Source: Ignavibacteria bacterium (lineage in GTDB: Bacteria; Bacteroidota; Ignavibacteria; Kapaibacteriales; UBA961). From it: a DNA stretch of 64,000 bases. Below are positions 45,172 to 54,016 of the stretch, in pieces. The notes beneath the pieces were generated by a model. It was not told the origin of the DNA and did not search any database. It saw only the letters and a program-made list of their open reading frames with translations. A program made the translations under genes and the position numbers. Each line of letters begins with the position of its first letter. The first letter of the stretch is position 1. Location: the NCBI GenBank assembly GCA_016720145.1, contig JADJXV010000028.1, forward strand, positions 1-64,000, in the 5' to 3' direction.

Positions 45172-45260
45172 AACGAAAAGATGAAGAGTACAGGCAAATG
45201 AGCTCTCAATGTAGAATCCTACAATGAGAATTCCATTCCTCAACACTTCATCTTTTCGTT
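45172..45260. repeat. 89-base inverted repeat (possible terminator or RNA element)
   Basis: Perfect 15-base arms AACGAAAAGATGAAG (45172-45186) and CTTCATCTTTTCGTT (45246-45260), with a second imperfect stem inside around CTCAATGTAG/CTACAATGAG. A short ATTTTTG follows on the plus strand. Placed 33 bases after cfa and 52 before the decarboxylase start, it could terminate cfa or shape the next leader. Confidence 0.7.
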
Positions 45261-45312
45261 ATTTTTGTACCAATTAAACGGTTATTTACATACAATTTAT
45301 TACCTCCAAACT

Positions 45313-46251
45313 ATGGCTCGAATACTTATTACCGGCGGTGCAGGATTTCTTGGTTCGCATCTTTGCGACCGGTTTATTGCCGAGGGATACAACGTAATCT
45401 GCATGGATAATTTTATTACAGGTTCGCCGGATAATATTGCGCATCTTCTTGGACATCCACGATTTGAATTCATTCAGCATGACGTGACTAATTACACGTA
45501 TGTCGCCGGTGACGTCGATTATATCCTCCATTTTGCCTCTCCCGCCTCGCCGATTGATTATCTCAAATTCCCGATTCAGACGTTGAAGGTAGGTTCGCTC
45601 GGCACTCACAAAGCGCTCGGACTCGCCAAAGCAAAAGGCGCGCGTTTTTTAATCGCAAGCACGAGTGAAGTCTATGGTGACCCGCTCATTCACCCGCAAT
45701 CTGAGGAATACTGGGGGAATGTCAATCCCGTCGGCTGGCGCGGTGTGTATGACGAAGCCAAGAGGTTTGCCGAAGCGATGACGATGGCGTATCATCGCTA
45801 TCACGGCGTGGAAACACGCATTATCCGCATCTTTAATACCTATGGTCCGCGTATGAGAATCGAAGACGGACGAGCGATACCTGCGTTCATGAGCCAAGCA
45901 CTTAGAGGCGAACCTGTTCCGGTCTTCGGCGATGGAAGTCAAACACGGTCGGTATGTTACGTTGATGATTTAATTGAAGGAATTTACCGCCTGCTCCTCT
46001 CCGATGAAAACGACCCCGTTAATATTGGCAATCCAGACGAAATCTCGATGCTCGACCTGGCAAAAGAAATCATCGAAATTACCGGTTCGAAGAGTGAAAT
46101 AGTCTTCAAAGACCTCCCTGCCGACGACCCGAAAATCCGCCAACCCGACATCAGGCGCGCTACTGAAATACTCGGCTGGCAGCCACAAGTACAGCGCCGT
46201 GAAGGTTTGCTGAAAACGCTTGAGTATTTTAAGGAGAAGGTAGGGAAGTAG
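45313..46251 (+). CDS. uxs: UDP-glucuronate decarboxylase (UDP-xylose synthase)
   Basis: An SDR-type sugar nucleotide enzyme of 312 residues from the ATG at 45313 (MARILITGGAGFLGSHLCDR). The NAD-binding GGAGFLG is at the start, TSEVYGDPLIHPQSEEYWGN holds the catalytic Thr/Ser region, and YDEAKRFAEA has the Tyr and Lys. RIFNTYGPRMRIEDGRAIPA and TRSVCYVDDLIEGIYRLL match UDP-xylose synthases closely, so the product is likely UDP-xylose rather than an epimer. The start 48 bases upstream is not favoured. There is no other sugar pathway gene next to it except the distant GT2. Confidence 0.9.
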   Translation: MARILITGGAGFLGSHLCDRFIAEGYNVICMDNFITGSPDNIAHLLGHPRFEFIQHDVTNYTYVAGDVDYILHFASPASPIDYLKFPIQTLKVGSLGTHKALGLAKAKGARFLIASTSEVYGDPLIHPQSEEYWGNVNPVGWRGVYDEAKRFAEAMTMAYHRYHGVETRIIRIFNTYGPRMRIEDGRAIPAFMSQALRGEPVPVFGDGSQTRSVCYVDDLIEGIYRLLLSDENDPVNIGNPDEISMLDLAKEIIEITGSKSEIVFKDLPADDPKIRQPDIRRATEILGWQPQVQRREGLLKTLEYFKEKVGK

Positions 46252-46263
46252 TGCTGAGACCGA

Positions 46264-46403
46264 GTCCTGTCAGGTTGAGGAAAACCTGACAGGACCGGGG
46301 AACGCACGCCTTTCAAGTCCTGGCGGATTGGGAAAGCCTGTAGCATGGTGAGTCCACACACCTATACGACCCTGTCAGGTTTGGGAAAAGCCGACTGGAC
46401 GGG
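46264..46403. repeat. CTGTCAGG palindromic repeats, three decaying copies
   Basis: GTCCTGTCAGGTT GAGGAA AACCTGACAGGAC (46264-46295) is a perfect 13-base hairpin. Two diverged echoes follow: GTCCTGGCGGATTGGGAAAG near 46318 and CCTGTCAGGTTTGGGAAAAG near 46371, each trailed by a version of GACGGGGAA. A related perfect hairpin lies at 47791-47822. Such CTGTCAGG elements occur widely in Bacteroidota genomes. Confidence 0.8.
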
Positions 46404-46468
46404 GAATTTCTACTCAATCCATGCGATTCACGTCTGTGATGCACGAGTGCGCATGGCAGGGAATTGTA

Positions 46469-46542
46469 CGACCCCGAGTGGGGTCGAAGAGGCGTCTCGC
46501 TAGCGATAATTTTTCTACAAACATGCCATCACGCTGTGATGG
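46469..46542. repeat. Two-hairpin palindromic element (CGACCCC type)
   Basis: CGACCCC GAGT GGGGTCG (46469-46486), then TAATTTTTCTACAAACATG, then CCATCAC GCT GTGATGG (46526-46542). The hairpin, TTTCTA-like spacer and second hairpin match a dispersed element I recall from Bacteroidota genomes. It lies in the 400-base gap upstream of the lipoprotein gene. Confidence 0.65.
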
Positions 46543-46652
46543 AAGAGTGAAGACGAAGTGAGTAATTCGGCAGAGAATTAATGACCGGTACAGCACATGA
46601 CAGGTTGAAAGCTATCCCCAAATTCCAAAAGCAACCTACTCTTCATACAAGC

Positions 46653-47636
46653 ATGCACATACTCTATTCAACTCTATGGACAGCCGCAATAAGCTCACTT
46701 CTTTTAATAAATATTTCGTGCGGACCGAGCAAAACAGCGCCTATCACGAAAGTTATCACCAAAGCTGCCTTTCGGAGTGATTGGGAGTATGCTACTAAAA
46801 ACTATACAAATTCACTCGATGATGCAGCCGGAAATATGTCCGGAGATGATGGCGGGCGAATTGGTGAGATGATTCAGAAAAGACAGAGGTATTCATCGAT
46901 GTATTCTGCCGTCGAACGATACGCTGACAGTATTGCCCATGGAAGCTCAATCATCATCAGGATATTTAATGAGGATATGCTGTATAATTATCAATTTCAA
47001 AGCTCAAAGCGTGACTCGTTGATTGCCATACTCGAAGATAGTGTCTTGAGACATCGAAAAGAAATTACTTATGAGCGAACAAATAGTGAAGGTAGAAAGG
47101 CCAAAGATCCTGAAATTCGAGAAGAACGGAAATATTATCTGGATAGTACTCTGACAGTACAAGAAATTCCATCATCGCAGCAGCTTTTCCCTATGCAGGA
47201 CATGAAAATGCAACGGTCACAGTGTGGAGGAGTTATCGGTATTCCTCTGAATTATTCACACGACTCGGTGGATTGCTTTTGGCTTGTCAAAAATGCAGAC
47301 CCCGTGCTGCATATCCTCTATCATACTCCTCCAGGTACAATGAAGGATGAAATGGTCTCGTTCGATGCCACACTCGACAGCGCATTCCAAACAATCCGGC
47401 GCTGGAAGCACAGCCGCCAGGTCAGTATTCCGTATGAAAAGAAGTATGGCACGATGGTAAGTTATTGGGATGCAGGTAATTCCTACCATGTATTTTTGCC
47501 ATGGATGTGGAATGATGAAGATTGTGAGAATGGCTGGCGATGCACGACTAACAATACCAATGTAAATGCCTTTCATTCTGCACTCCAAAAAATTCTCTGC
47601 ATTGCTAGGCAAAAGGGTGCGCTGCGACATCATTGA
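46653..47636 (+). CDS. Putative lipoprotein of unknown function
   Basis: The ATG at 46653 (MHILYSTLWTAAISSLLLIN) gives 327 residues with a lipid-type signal ending NISC (Cys23); an ATG at 46581 would read through repeat DNA and bury the signal. The mature part has no family I recognise. Visible features are an acidic N-terminal stretch, a charged middle (RHRKEITYERTNSEGRKAKD) and a Trp-rich C-terminal region (FLPWMWNDEDCENGWRCTTN). Palindromic repeats of the same kind flank it on both sides, so it may be a recent arrival or a recombination-prone spot. Confidence 0.65.
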   Translation: MHILYSTLWTAAISSLLLINISCGPSKTAPITKVITKAAFRSDWEYATKNYTNSLDDAAGNMSGDDGGRIGEMIQKRQRYSSMYSAVERYADSIAHGSSIIIRIFNEDMLYNYQFQSSKRDSLIAILEDSVLRHRKEITYERTNSEGRKAKDPEIREERKYYLDSTLTVQEIPSSQQLFPMQDMKMQRSQCGGVIGIPLNYSHDSVDCFWLVKNADPVLHILYHTPPGTMKDEMVSFDATLDSAFQTIRRWKHSRQVSIPYEKKYGTMVSYWDAGNSYHVFLPWMWNDEDCENGWRCTTNNTNVNAFHSALQKILCIARQKGALRHH

Positions 47637-47649
47637 TTGTGGTGTGTAT

Positions 47650-47822
47650 CTTGTCGGTAAAGTCCTATCAGTTTGTAGAAAACCTGTCATGAAGGAATAT
47701 TTTTTATAAACTCGCAGCTTCGTAAGCGTATCACTTAAATTTAAAACAGAGGATTTTAAGAGAACGAATACTCGAGGAGTGACAAAAAAAGACCTGACAG
47801 GTTTTCTTGAACCTGTCAGGTC
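47650..47822. repeat. CTGTCAGG palindromic repeats, right-hand pair
   Basis: A decayed copy (GTCCTATCAGTTTGTAGAAA) at about 47661-47696 and a perfect hairpin GACCTGACAGGTT TTCTTG AACCTGTCAGGTC at 47791-47822. The latter may also end transcripts of the flanking genes in both directions. Confidence 0.75.
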
Positions 47823-47909
47823 TTGAGCGTGAGGGTGAGCATGAGCGTGAACTCATCTCTATTATTCTCTAAAGTCCCTCGGTTTTTAGTGATTCTCTCT
47901 AAGCCTTAC

Positions 47910-49133
47910 TTACCTAAACCTCAACGCCTTCACTGGCGACACCTTCGTAGCAATCCATGCAGGAATGAGTGTGGCAAGTAGAGAAATAATCAACGAAAAG
48001 GCGACAACGATTATCAAATGCCACACCGAGAAAGCGACAGGTAGGACATCTACAAAATACACATCACCCTCTAAGTGTATCACACCGAACCAATGCTGAA
48101 TCCCACAGAGCAAGTAGCCGATCCCACAACCGATAAAAGTGCCTGCCGCGCCTATCGTCACGCCTTGCACGATAAATGTCCACAATATATCACGTTGCTG
48201 CATGCCAAGCGCTCGGAGAATACCTATGGAATGAGTCTTCTCGACCACGCTGATGAGCAAGGTTGTGAGCACATTAAGCACGGCGACAATGCTGATAAGA
48301 CCGAGGACGATAGGGATTGGCTTTTTTTGGAGTTCGATCCAGGCGAACATCCCGCTGTTGAGATCCGTCACCGTGAGTGCGAAAAACGGATAACCGAGAA
48401 TATCTTCAATTGATCGGGCGACAGGTGCGACATTGTCGAGTGAGTACAACATAATATCAAAACCCGACACGGCATTTTCAGGGAATTGAAAAAACACACG
48501 TGCTGACTCACGTGGCATATATACATAAATATCATCATATTGCGACATTCCTGTTTCATAAATTCCGGCGAGAGTGAATTGCTGTACAAGAGGATTCGGC
48601 TGCCCGCCTTCATCGGTGAGAATGGTCGTGATGATGAGCGTATCACCGACGGAGCAATTCAGTTTACGAGCGAGTTTTTTGCCAATAATTACTTCGGAGG
48701 CTCGGGAAGCACTGAAGCTGAAGCGACCTTCGACGATCTTTTTTGGGCGGAGAGCGAGTTCGATCGTTGCGTCTATTCCTTTGAGACGTACGCCTTCGAT
48801 TTCACCATGAGAACGCACGAGTCCTTCACGTTCGATTGTAGGTGCAATGCTAGTAATTTCAGGTAGTTGGCGTGTGAGCTTGTCGATAACTGACTGATAA
48901 TTGGGAAGTGGTTTGTTCCGAAAACCGATGAGGTGAATGTGTGAGGTGAATTTTATAGAATTTTCACGGAGCGACGCTTCGAATCCATCGAGTACAGAGA
49001 GTGAAATGATGAGAGCCATGCTCCCTATCATTACGCTAAAGAACGCTACAAGGCGCGTGAAGGAGAGAAAACGTTTGCGGCGATATGATTGACCATACCG
49101 CCGCGCAATAAACGACACAAGTTGAAAATTCAC
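47910..49133 (-). CDS. LolC/LolE-type ABC transporter permease
   Basis: A 407-residue inner-membrane permease of the FtsX/MacB superfamily, LolE type. One membrane helix at about 25-48 (LVAFFSVMIGSMALIISLSV) is followed by a periplasmic domain of about 215 residues, then three helices (PIVLGLISIVAVLNVLTTLL, GVTIGAAGTFIGCGIGYLLC, LIIVVAFSLIISLLATLIPA). HSIGILRALGMQQRDILWTF is the coupling helix, and it ends PAWIATKVSPVKALRFR as is usual. In the Lol system it would release lipoproteins from the inner membrane, but no lolD ATPase is adjacent. It follows the PpiC-type foldase gene by 25 bases. Confidence 0.9.
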   Translation of the reverse strand: MNFQLVSFIARRYGQSYRRKRFLSFTRLVAFFSVMIGSMALIISLSVLDGFEASLRENSIKFTSHIHLIGFRNKPLPNYQSVIDKLTRQLPEITSIAPTIEREGLVRSHGEIEGVRLKGIDATIELALRPKKIVEGRFSFSASRASEVIIGKKLARKLNCSVGDTLIITTILTDEGGQPNPLVQQFTLAGIYETGMSQYDDIYVYMPRESARVFFQFPENAVSGFDIMLYSLDNVAPVARSIEDILGYPFFALTVTDLNSGMFAWIELQKKPIPIVLGLISIVAVLNVLTTLLISVVEKTHSIGILRALGMQQRDILWTFIVQGVTIGAAGTFIGCGIGYLLCGIQHWFGVIHLEGDVYFVDVLPVAFSVWHLIIVVAFSLIISLLATLIPAWIATKVSPVKALRFR

Positions 49134-49158
49134 AAGTGATTATTAAAACGTTTAAGAG

Positions 49159-51207
49159 TTACTTCTTAAAGATTGAAGCACATTTTTTCTCGTCAATTTT
49201 GACAGGGAAATTCTTTTTAATCCGCGTAAGCCACTGTTCAGTAAGGCGCTTTTGCACCATATCTTGAAAGGCAGGAGCGAAGTCCGGGATCGCTTCTTCA
49301 AACGTCTTCTGCCGTGGCTGAGCGATATCATTGACTTTGATAATTGAGTATCCGCGTTCGTAGTTTTCAGGTCCGAGGATATCGCCAACTTTCGACTGCA
49401 TTTTGAATGGATAGCCGGCGAGCTTGTTTTCTTTCACAGACACTAATCCATGTCTTCCTTTTTTCTCGCGCATTTTATCACGTTCGGTGAGCTGAGATGC
49501 GATTTCCTCGAAATTTTCACCCTTGTCGATACGTTTTCTAATTGCCTTTGCTAGCGAGTCAGAAGTAACATAAATCTCAGTAATATCATACTTTATGTCT
49601 GTTCGGTAGTTCGCCTTTGTGGAGTCGAAAAAGTGTCGTGCTTGTACTGAATCGAACTTTAGCTTCCCCCATACTTCTTGTTCTTCTACCTTGAAGAGCA
49701 ATATCCCATCCTGAAAATCTCGCATCATATTCGCAAAATCAGGATATTGACTTTCGAGTCCTGCGGTCGCATCAATGACAACTTTTTGATCGTACAGCTT
49801 GCTTAATACTCGTGTAATTCCTTTGTAATTAAGAGAGGTAGCACGAAAATCGGCGCGTTTGCCGATGGTGTCGATTAATGTGCCGACACTCATGTTTCCT
49901 TTTGGAGATGAATAGATTTCCAATTGTCGGACAGCTTGAGTTACTTTTTTATCCCACGAAGAGTCCATCGATGTTTTTGACGTATCAACAAAAACAAGGA
50001 AAGATTTTAGTGAAGTTTCATTTAGTTTGTACCCGAGTACGCGTTTGAGGGAGTCGATGTGGGCAGTTTTTTCTTCTTCATAGAATAATTTCTTGTAGTC
50101 TTTTTTCACGAGTTCACGCTCTTCGACGAGATTCGGTACGATGGAAGAGTCACGTCGTATAATATGTAACCCATAGTCTGTCCAGACTTTACCGGAGATT
50201 TCGCCATCTTTGAGAGCAAAGAGTGCATTTTCAAATTCGGGTAAGAGCAATTGATCTTTGAGTGCGTCGAATCCACCCGAGCGAGTGTAGTAAGAACCCA
50301 TGTAGCCATTGTTGGACTTGGTGGTCTTGTCATCGGAGTTTTCGCGAACGAGCTGTTCGAACATATTAGGCTGTTTGCGAAGTATAGCTAGGATACTGTC
50401 TCCTTTTTTGGAAATGCCGAGTGAATCATTTTTGGAGATGGAGGAGAAGAGCAGATGGCTGGCGCGAACTTTGACACGGGGTTCATTTTTGAGTACTTTG
50501 AGGATAAAGTATGCTCCGTTGGCTTTAATAAGGTGTGGATAGACTTCTCCTGCTTTGCCGGCGTAGGCGGCTTCTTCGACAGGTCTGATGATTTTTCCGC
50601 CGGTGATATACGGGAGTAATCCATTACGTGAACCGGTCTCTTTGTCATCGGAAGAATCACGTGCCATTTGTTCGAAATTTGACCCGGTTCGTACGAGCTT
50701 GAGTATATTCTCAGCGCGTCGCTCGGCTACATCTTTATCACCTTTTTCCGGGATAGCAACTACTATAATTGCTACTTGAATTTCTCGCTTGCGACGCTCT
50801 AGGATTTTATCAACGGCTGGTTCGATGATTTTCTTATCAGAATAAAATGTCTCGGCAAGTAAGCGTCGATTTTGGGCTATATCTGCTGTAACTGATGAAT
50901 CTTTATTGAGCTTACGGTCAGTAGCGTCGGATACTTTGAGGCGGTAATTGATATATAATCGCATAAAATCCATCACGCTGTCTTTCGGGACATCCGCCAA
51001 GCGGGCAGTGCGGCGATTCATATTTTTACGGAATGCATTTTCGAGTTCTCGGTAGGTAATTGACTCTTTACCGATGGTAGCGAGTACTGCGTTATCCACA
51101 GATGCCGGAGAAACGGATGCTTTGGGTTTTCCTTTTTGGGCAGCAGCTTCGAGCTGAATGAGCGATAAACCAAGCAAAAGAAAGGTGAATAATCGTATGT
51201 TCCTCAT
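49159..51207 (-). CDS. PpiC-type (parvulin) peptidyl-prolyl isomerase, SurA-like
   Basis: I choose ATG 51207 (MRNIRLFTFLLLGLSLIQLE), preceded by GGAG; an in-frame ATG 105 bases upstream lacks such a site. The 682-residue periplasmic foldase has a SurA-like N-terminal helical part (TIGKESITYRELENAFRKN) and three rotamase-like modules: IVVVAIPEKGDKDVAERRAE to AYFILKVLKNEP, RASHLLFSSISKND to GLHIIRRD, and KYDITEIYVTSDSLAKAIRK to YSIIKVND. Outer-membrane protein folding is the likely role. It is followed by the LolC/E-like gene, so the two may be a small envelope biogenesis operon. Confidence 0.9.
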   Translation of the reverse strand: MRNIRLFTFLLLGLSLIQLEAAAQKGKPKASVSPASVDNAVLATIGKESITYRELENAFRKNMNRRTARLADVPKDSVMDFMRLYINYRLKVSDATDRKLNKDSSVTADIAQNRRLLAETFYSDKKIIEPAVDKILERRKREIQVAIIVVAIPEKGDKDVAERRAENILKLVRTGSNFEQMARDSSDDKETGSRNGLLPYITGGKIIRPVEEAAYAGKAGEVYPHLIKANGAYFILKVLKNEPRVKVRASHLLFSSISKNDSLGISKKGDSILAILRKQPNMFEQLVRENSDDKTTKSNNGYMGSYYTRSGGFDALKDQLLLPEFENALFALKDGEISGKVWTDYGLHIIRRDSSIVPNLVEERELVKKDYKKLFYEEEKTAHIDSLKRVLGYKLNETSLKSFLVFVDTSKTSMDSSWDKKVTQAVRQLEIYSSPKGNMSVGTLIDTIGKRADFRATSLNYKGITRVLSKLYDQKVVIDATAGLESQYPDFANMMRDFQDGILLFKVEEQEVWGKLKFDSVQARHFFDSTKANYRTDIKYDITEIYVTSDSLAKAIRKRIDKGENFEEIASQLTERDKMREKKGRHGLVSVKENKLAGYPFKMQSKVGDILGPENYERGYSIIKVNDIAQPRQKTFEEAIPDFAPAFQDMVQKRLTEQWLTRIKKNFPVKIDEKKCASIFKK

Positions 51208-51572
51208 CGGAAATAACTCCTGAAATGTTGATGTATAAAGACGATTTGTTCGTTTTAGAATCGCAAAAATCCGAAAAACCAGAGAGATACGCAAGGAATG
51301 AGTGTAAAACATCTATATTTTCTTAGTTATAAAGTATTTCCATGCAGAGATACATGTACATTAAATACGCAAAGATGGGGTGAATAAGGGCAGCGTAAAA
51401 GAAAGGATTATAAAGCGAATTCAATCAGAATGAGGGAATTCAGAATCTACTATAAAGTGCGTAATCAAGTATTATATCAAATAAACCAAGCGAAAAGCAA
51501 CCAAGCATATTTGCAAGAATTTGTTCGGTATATTGATGTGGTGACTTGATTAATTTACACGAGTTTACATTA
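51208..51572. other. Intergenic region, nothing recognised
   Basis: About 365 bases upstream of the foldase gene with no gene or repeat that I can support. GGAG before 51207 is the only clear signal. Confidence 0.45.
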
Positions 51573-51621
51573 TTACTTTGACTGTTTCTTTACCCATGTC
51601 GCAATGTCCGTCACGGTTTCT

Positions 51622-53001
51622 TTATCCACGAGAAGGAGTTTTATACTCGTCCGGACGACTTTTGCCTTTACCTGCGACATACAGATGATTAAGAGTCGGA
51701 TAGCTTTTGAATTGATAGAGATCATTTGAAGGAAGAAATTTTTTCCATAGGTTATAATCTTCCATTGTTACCTGATAATCGCGCTCTCCCTGGAGTATAA
51801 GCATAGGCTTTTTTAGCTTGGCTGCGTAGGCAGGAGGGTTGTAGCTTTGCAAGTCAAGCCAATATGGAGCAGGTACTTGGAGTGGAAGTGAGTCCGGAGG
51901 AGTTTTAATAGAAAAAGTCGGAGACTTCACTGCATTCCGTTGCCTTTTTATTTGGTCAATTATATTTCTACGTTCATCATTCTTTACCCCGTCTAAACCA
52001 TAAATATATTCGACTTGTTCCAAAATCAAATCCTCAAGCGGGCGTGCATTCCCTGATAAAATAATCATACCGGCAATCGTTGTATCCTGCTTTACGATTC
52101 TAGGTGTAAGCATACCACCGAGGCTGTGACCAAGGATAAAAATTCGAGTTGGATCAATATCTTTATTCTTTTTGAGTACTTTTATAGCTTCAAGTGCATC
52201 ATTGATTACTTCAAATTGGGTGGTGAGAATTGGACGTTCGGCACCGATTTTTTTGTAGTAGTGTTTGGTTCGCTTATCATAGCGGAGCACGGCCACTCCT
52301 TGTGAAGCTAGTCCCCACGCCAGATCTTTGAATGGTTTGTTCGAAAAAATAGTTTCATCTTTGTCCATTGGACCCGACCCGTGAACAAGTATAACAGCCG
52401 GATATTTCCCCGGGGCGGTTGGCAATGTAATCGAGCCCGGCAGTGCCCACTCGCCTTTGCCTACCGTGACGTTATACTCGCGCACATGTTCACCATCGAC
52501 ATAGTCCGGAAATTGATAGCTTTTGAGCGCCGGCGCAGGAGTTTTTTCGATTAACATCCGCTCAATGAAATTCGCTTCTGAAAAGATAAACTTAAAGTCC
52601 CATTTGCCTTTTTGGCATAAGAGCGTCGTGACTATTGATGGGAGAGAGTCTTCATGAAGTCCATTTTTTACTTCCATCGGTTTGATGATCTCACCGGATT
52701 CGCGAAGAAATAATCCCCAAAACCGCTTTAATGTATCTGCTGAAAAGTCTACGCCAAGCGCTGGGTCATAATACACTGCCGCAGCCTTAAAATCTTCCCT
52801 AATCAACGCATCCATGCAGAAAAACGACTTACTTTTCAACGATAATACGCGTGCAGAATCAACGACTACAATCCGCTTCGGTGCAGGAGGTTCTCCGGAG
52901 AAAGGCTCTTCACTCGGACCACCGGACTGCGACCATGCAACATTCACCATAGCGAGTGTAATGGTTGTAATTATTACATAATATAAAAAGGTACGTTTCA
53001 T
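51622..53001 (-). CDS. Exported alpha/beta hydrolase with frameshifted C-terminus
   Basis: A 459-residue protein with a signal peptide (LYYVIITTITLAMVNVAWSQ). An N-terminal DUF3887-like region (about 50-150) precedes an alpha/beta hydrolase with YPAVILVHGSGPMDKDETIF (oxyanion loop), FILGHSLGG (nucleophilic Ser) and LNHLYVAGKG (His). It stops at 51622 after EYKTPSRG. In another frame the expected tail VDKETVTDIATWVKKQSK continues to a stop at 51573, so the normal end has been lost through a small indel at about 51628. The catalytic residues lie before the break, so the enzyme may still fold. Substrate unknown. Confidence 0.85.
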   Translation of the reverse strand: MKRTFLYYVIITTITLAMVNVAWSQSGGPSEEPFSGEPPAPKRIVVVDSARVLSLKSKSFFCMDALIREDFKAAAVYYDPALGVDFSADTLKRFWGLFLRESGEIIKPMEVKNGLHEDSLPSIVTTLLCQKGKWDFKFIFSEANFIERMLIEKTPAPALKSYQFPDYVDGEHVREYNVTVGKGEWALPGSITLPTAPGKYPAVILVHGSGPMDKDETIFSNKPFKDLAWGLASQGVAVLRYDKRTKHYYKKIGAERPILTTQFEVINDALEAIKVLKKNKDIDPTRIFILGHSLGGMLTPRIVKQDTTIAGMIILSGNARPLEDLILEQVEYIYGLDGVKNDERRNIIDQIKRQRNAVKSPTFSIKTPPDSLPLQVPAPYWLDLQSYNPPAYAAKLKKPMLILQGERDYQVTMEDYNLWKKFLPSNDLYQFKSYPTLNHLYVAGKGKSRPDEYKTPSRG

Positions 53002-53074
53002 AATACTTTGAGAAAGGTTGTAAAATTAATCAGGAAAATTACTGTTTTCAAATGTTAAAAAACTGATATCACTT

Positions 53075-53965
53075 TTAATCATTATCAGGAGTTACGACTT
53101 CAAAATCAATAATAACCGGACAATGGTCACTGATTTTATCGGCCGTCTCTTTAGGATATTGTGCATAGAAATTCACCGAGTGGTCGCTGCCGGTGATGAC
53201 TCGTTTTTTGGCAGATTTTGAACATATAATATGATCTATGCCGAACCATTTTTCATTGCGACAGCTTTTGGTCTCGTGTGTCAGAAATTCGATATTTTTA
53301 TTTGCAATCAAGGCCATAAGTGTAGGGTTTTTGGTGCGTTGCGGGAAATCATTGCAATCACCGACGATGAATATATCTTGTTCTTTCGGATCGGTGAGGA
53401 GAGAATCAACCCACATTGATGCCACCTCTGCCTGCGCTGTGCGCATGCGTCTTGCCTCGGACTGCATTTCAGGTGTGGAGTCATAGCGCGAACTCGATTT
53501 AAAATGGACGATCATCATTTTCCAGTCAAAATTTCCTTTTTTACATTTCAATACTAGACTAGGACGATTCCTCGATGTATCTACTGCTATTGGCATAAAT
53601 TCACCCTCGTCGGTCACTTTGACATCGTTACGAAATATCACACAGACATTCTGTGACTTACCGTGATGGCCGATATAATAAGAATAATCCGGTAAGTATT
53701 TGAGAACATTAGTAATTGCTGTTTTGTTTTTAATTTCTTGCAAACCCATAACATCCACATTTGACTCTGATATCACACCTGCAATTCGTTTGAAATCTTC
53801 TTCGGTTCGTGAAATTTTATCATCAATTCCGTCGCCAAGCCAGCCAATATTAAAGGTACCAATACTTACTTTTTGTGGAGAATTACCGGGACTTTTCGCA
53901 CAGCCCGGCGTTACTATTGCAATACCGAGAGTAAGGACCACCAAGACGGAGAAGATTTTTTTCAT
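53075..53965 (-). CDS. Endonuclease/exonuclease/phosphatase-family lipoprotein
   Basis: A 296-residue protein with lipobox VTPGC (Cys22), so it should sit in the outer or inner membrane facing the periplasm or outside. The EEP fold is shown by VSIGTFNIGWLG at the start, VDVMGLQEI (metal Glu), MMIVHFKSSS, IFIVGDCNDFP (Asp/Asn pair) and SDHCPVIIDF at the end, which together build the DNase I-like active site. An extracellular nuclease or a phosphodiesterase of lipids would both fit. It has its own gap on each side. I cannot choose between the substrates. Confidence 0.87.
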   Translation of the reverse strand: MKKIFSVLVVLTLGIAIVTPGCAKSPGNSPQKVSIGTFNIGWLGDGIDDKISRTEEDFKRIAGVISESNVDVMGLQEIKNKTAITNVLKYLPDYSYYIGHHGKSQNVCVIFRNDVKVTDEGEFMPIAVDTSRNRPSLVLKCKKGNFDWKMMIVHFKSSSRYDSTPEMQSEARRMRTAQAEVASMWVDSLLTDPKEQDIFIVGDCNDFPQRTKNPTLMALIANKNIEFLTHETKSCRNEKWFGIDHIICSKSAKKRVITGSDHSVNFYAQYPKETADKISDHCPVIIDFEVVTPDND

Positions 53966-54016
53966 GAAATGTAAGTATGATATTATCTATTGCGTTACAG
54001 AATAAGTATTGTGAAA

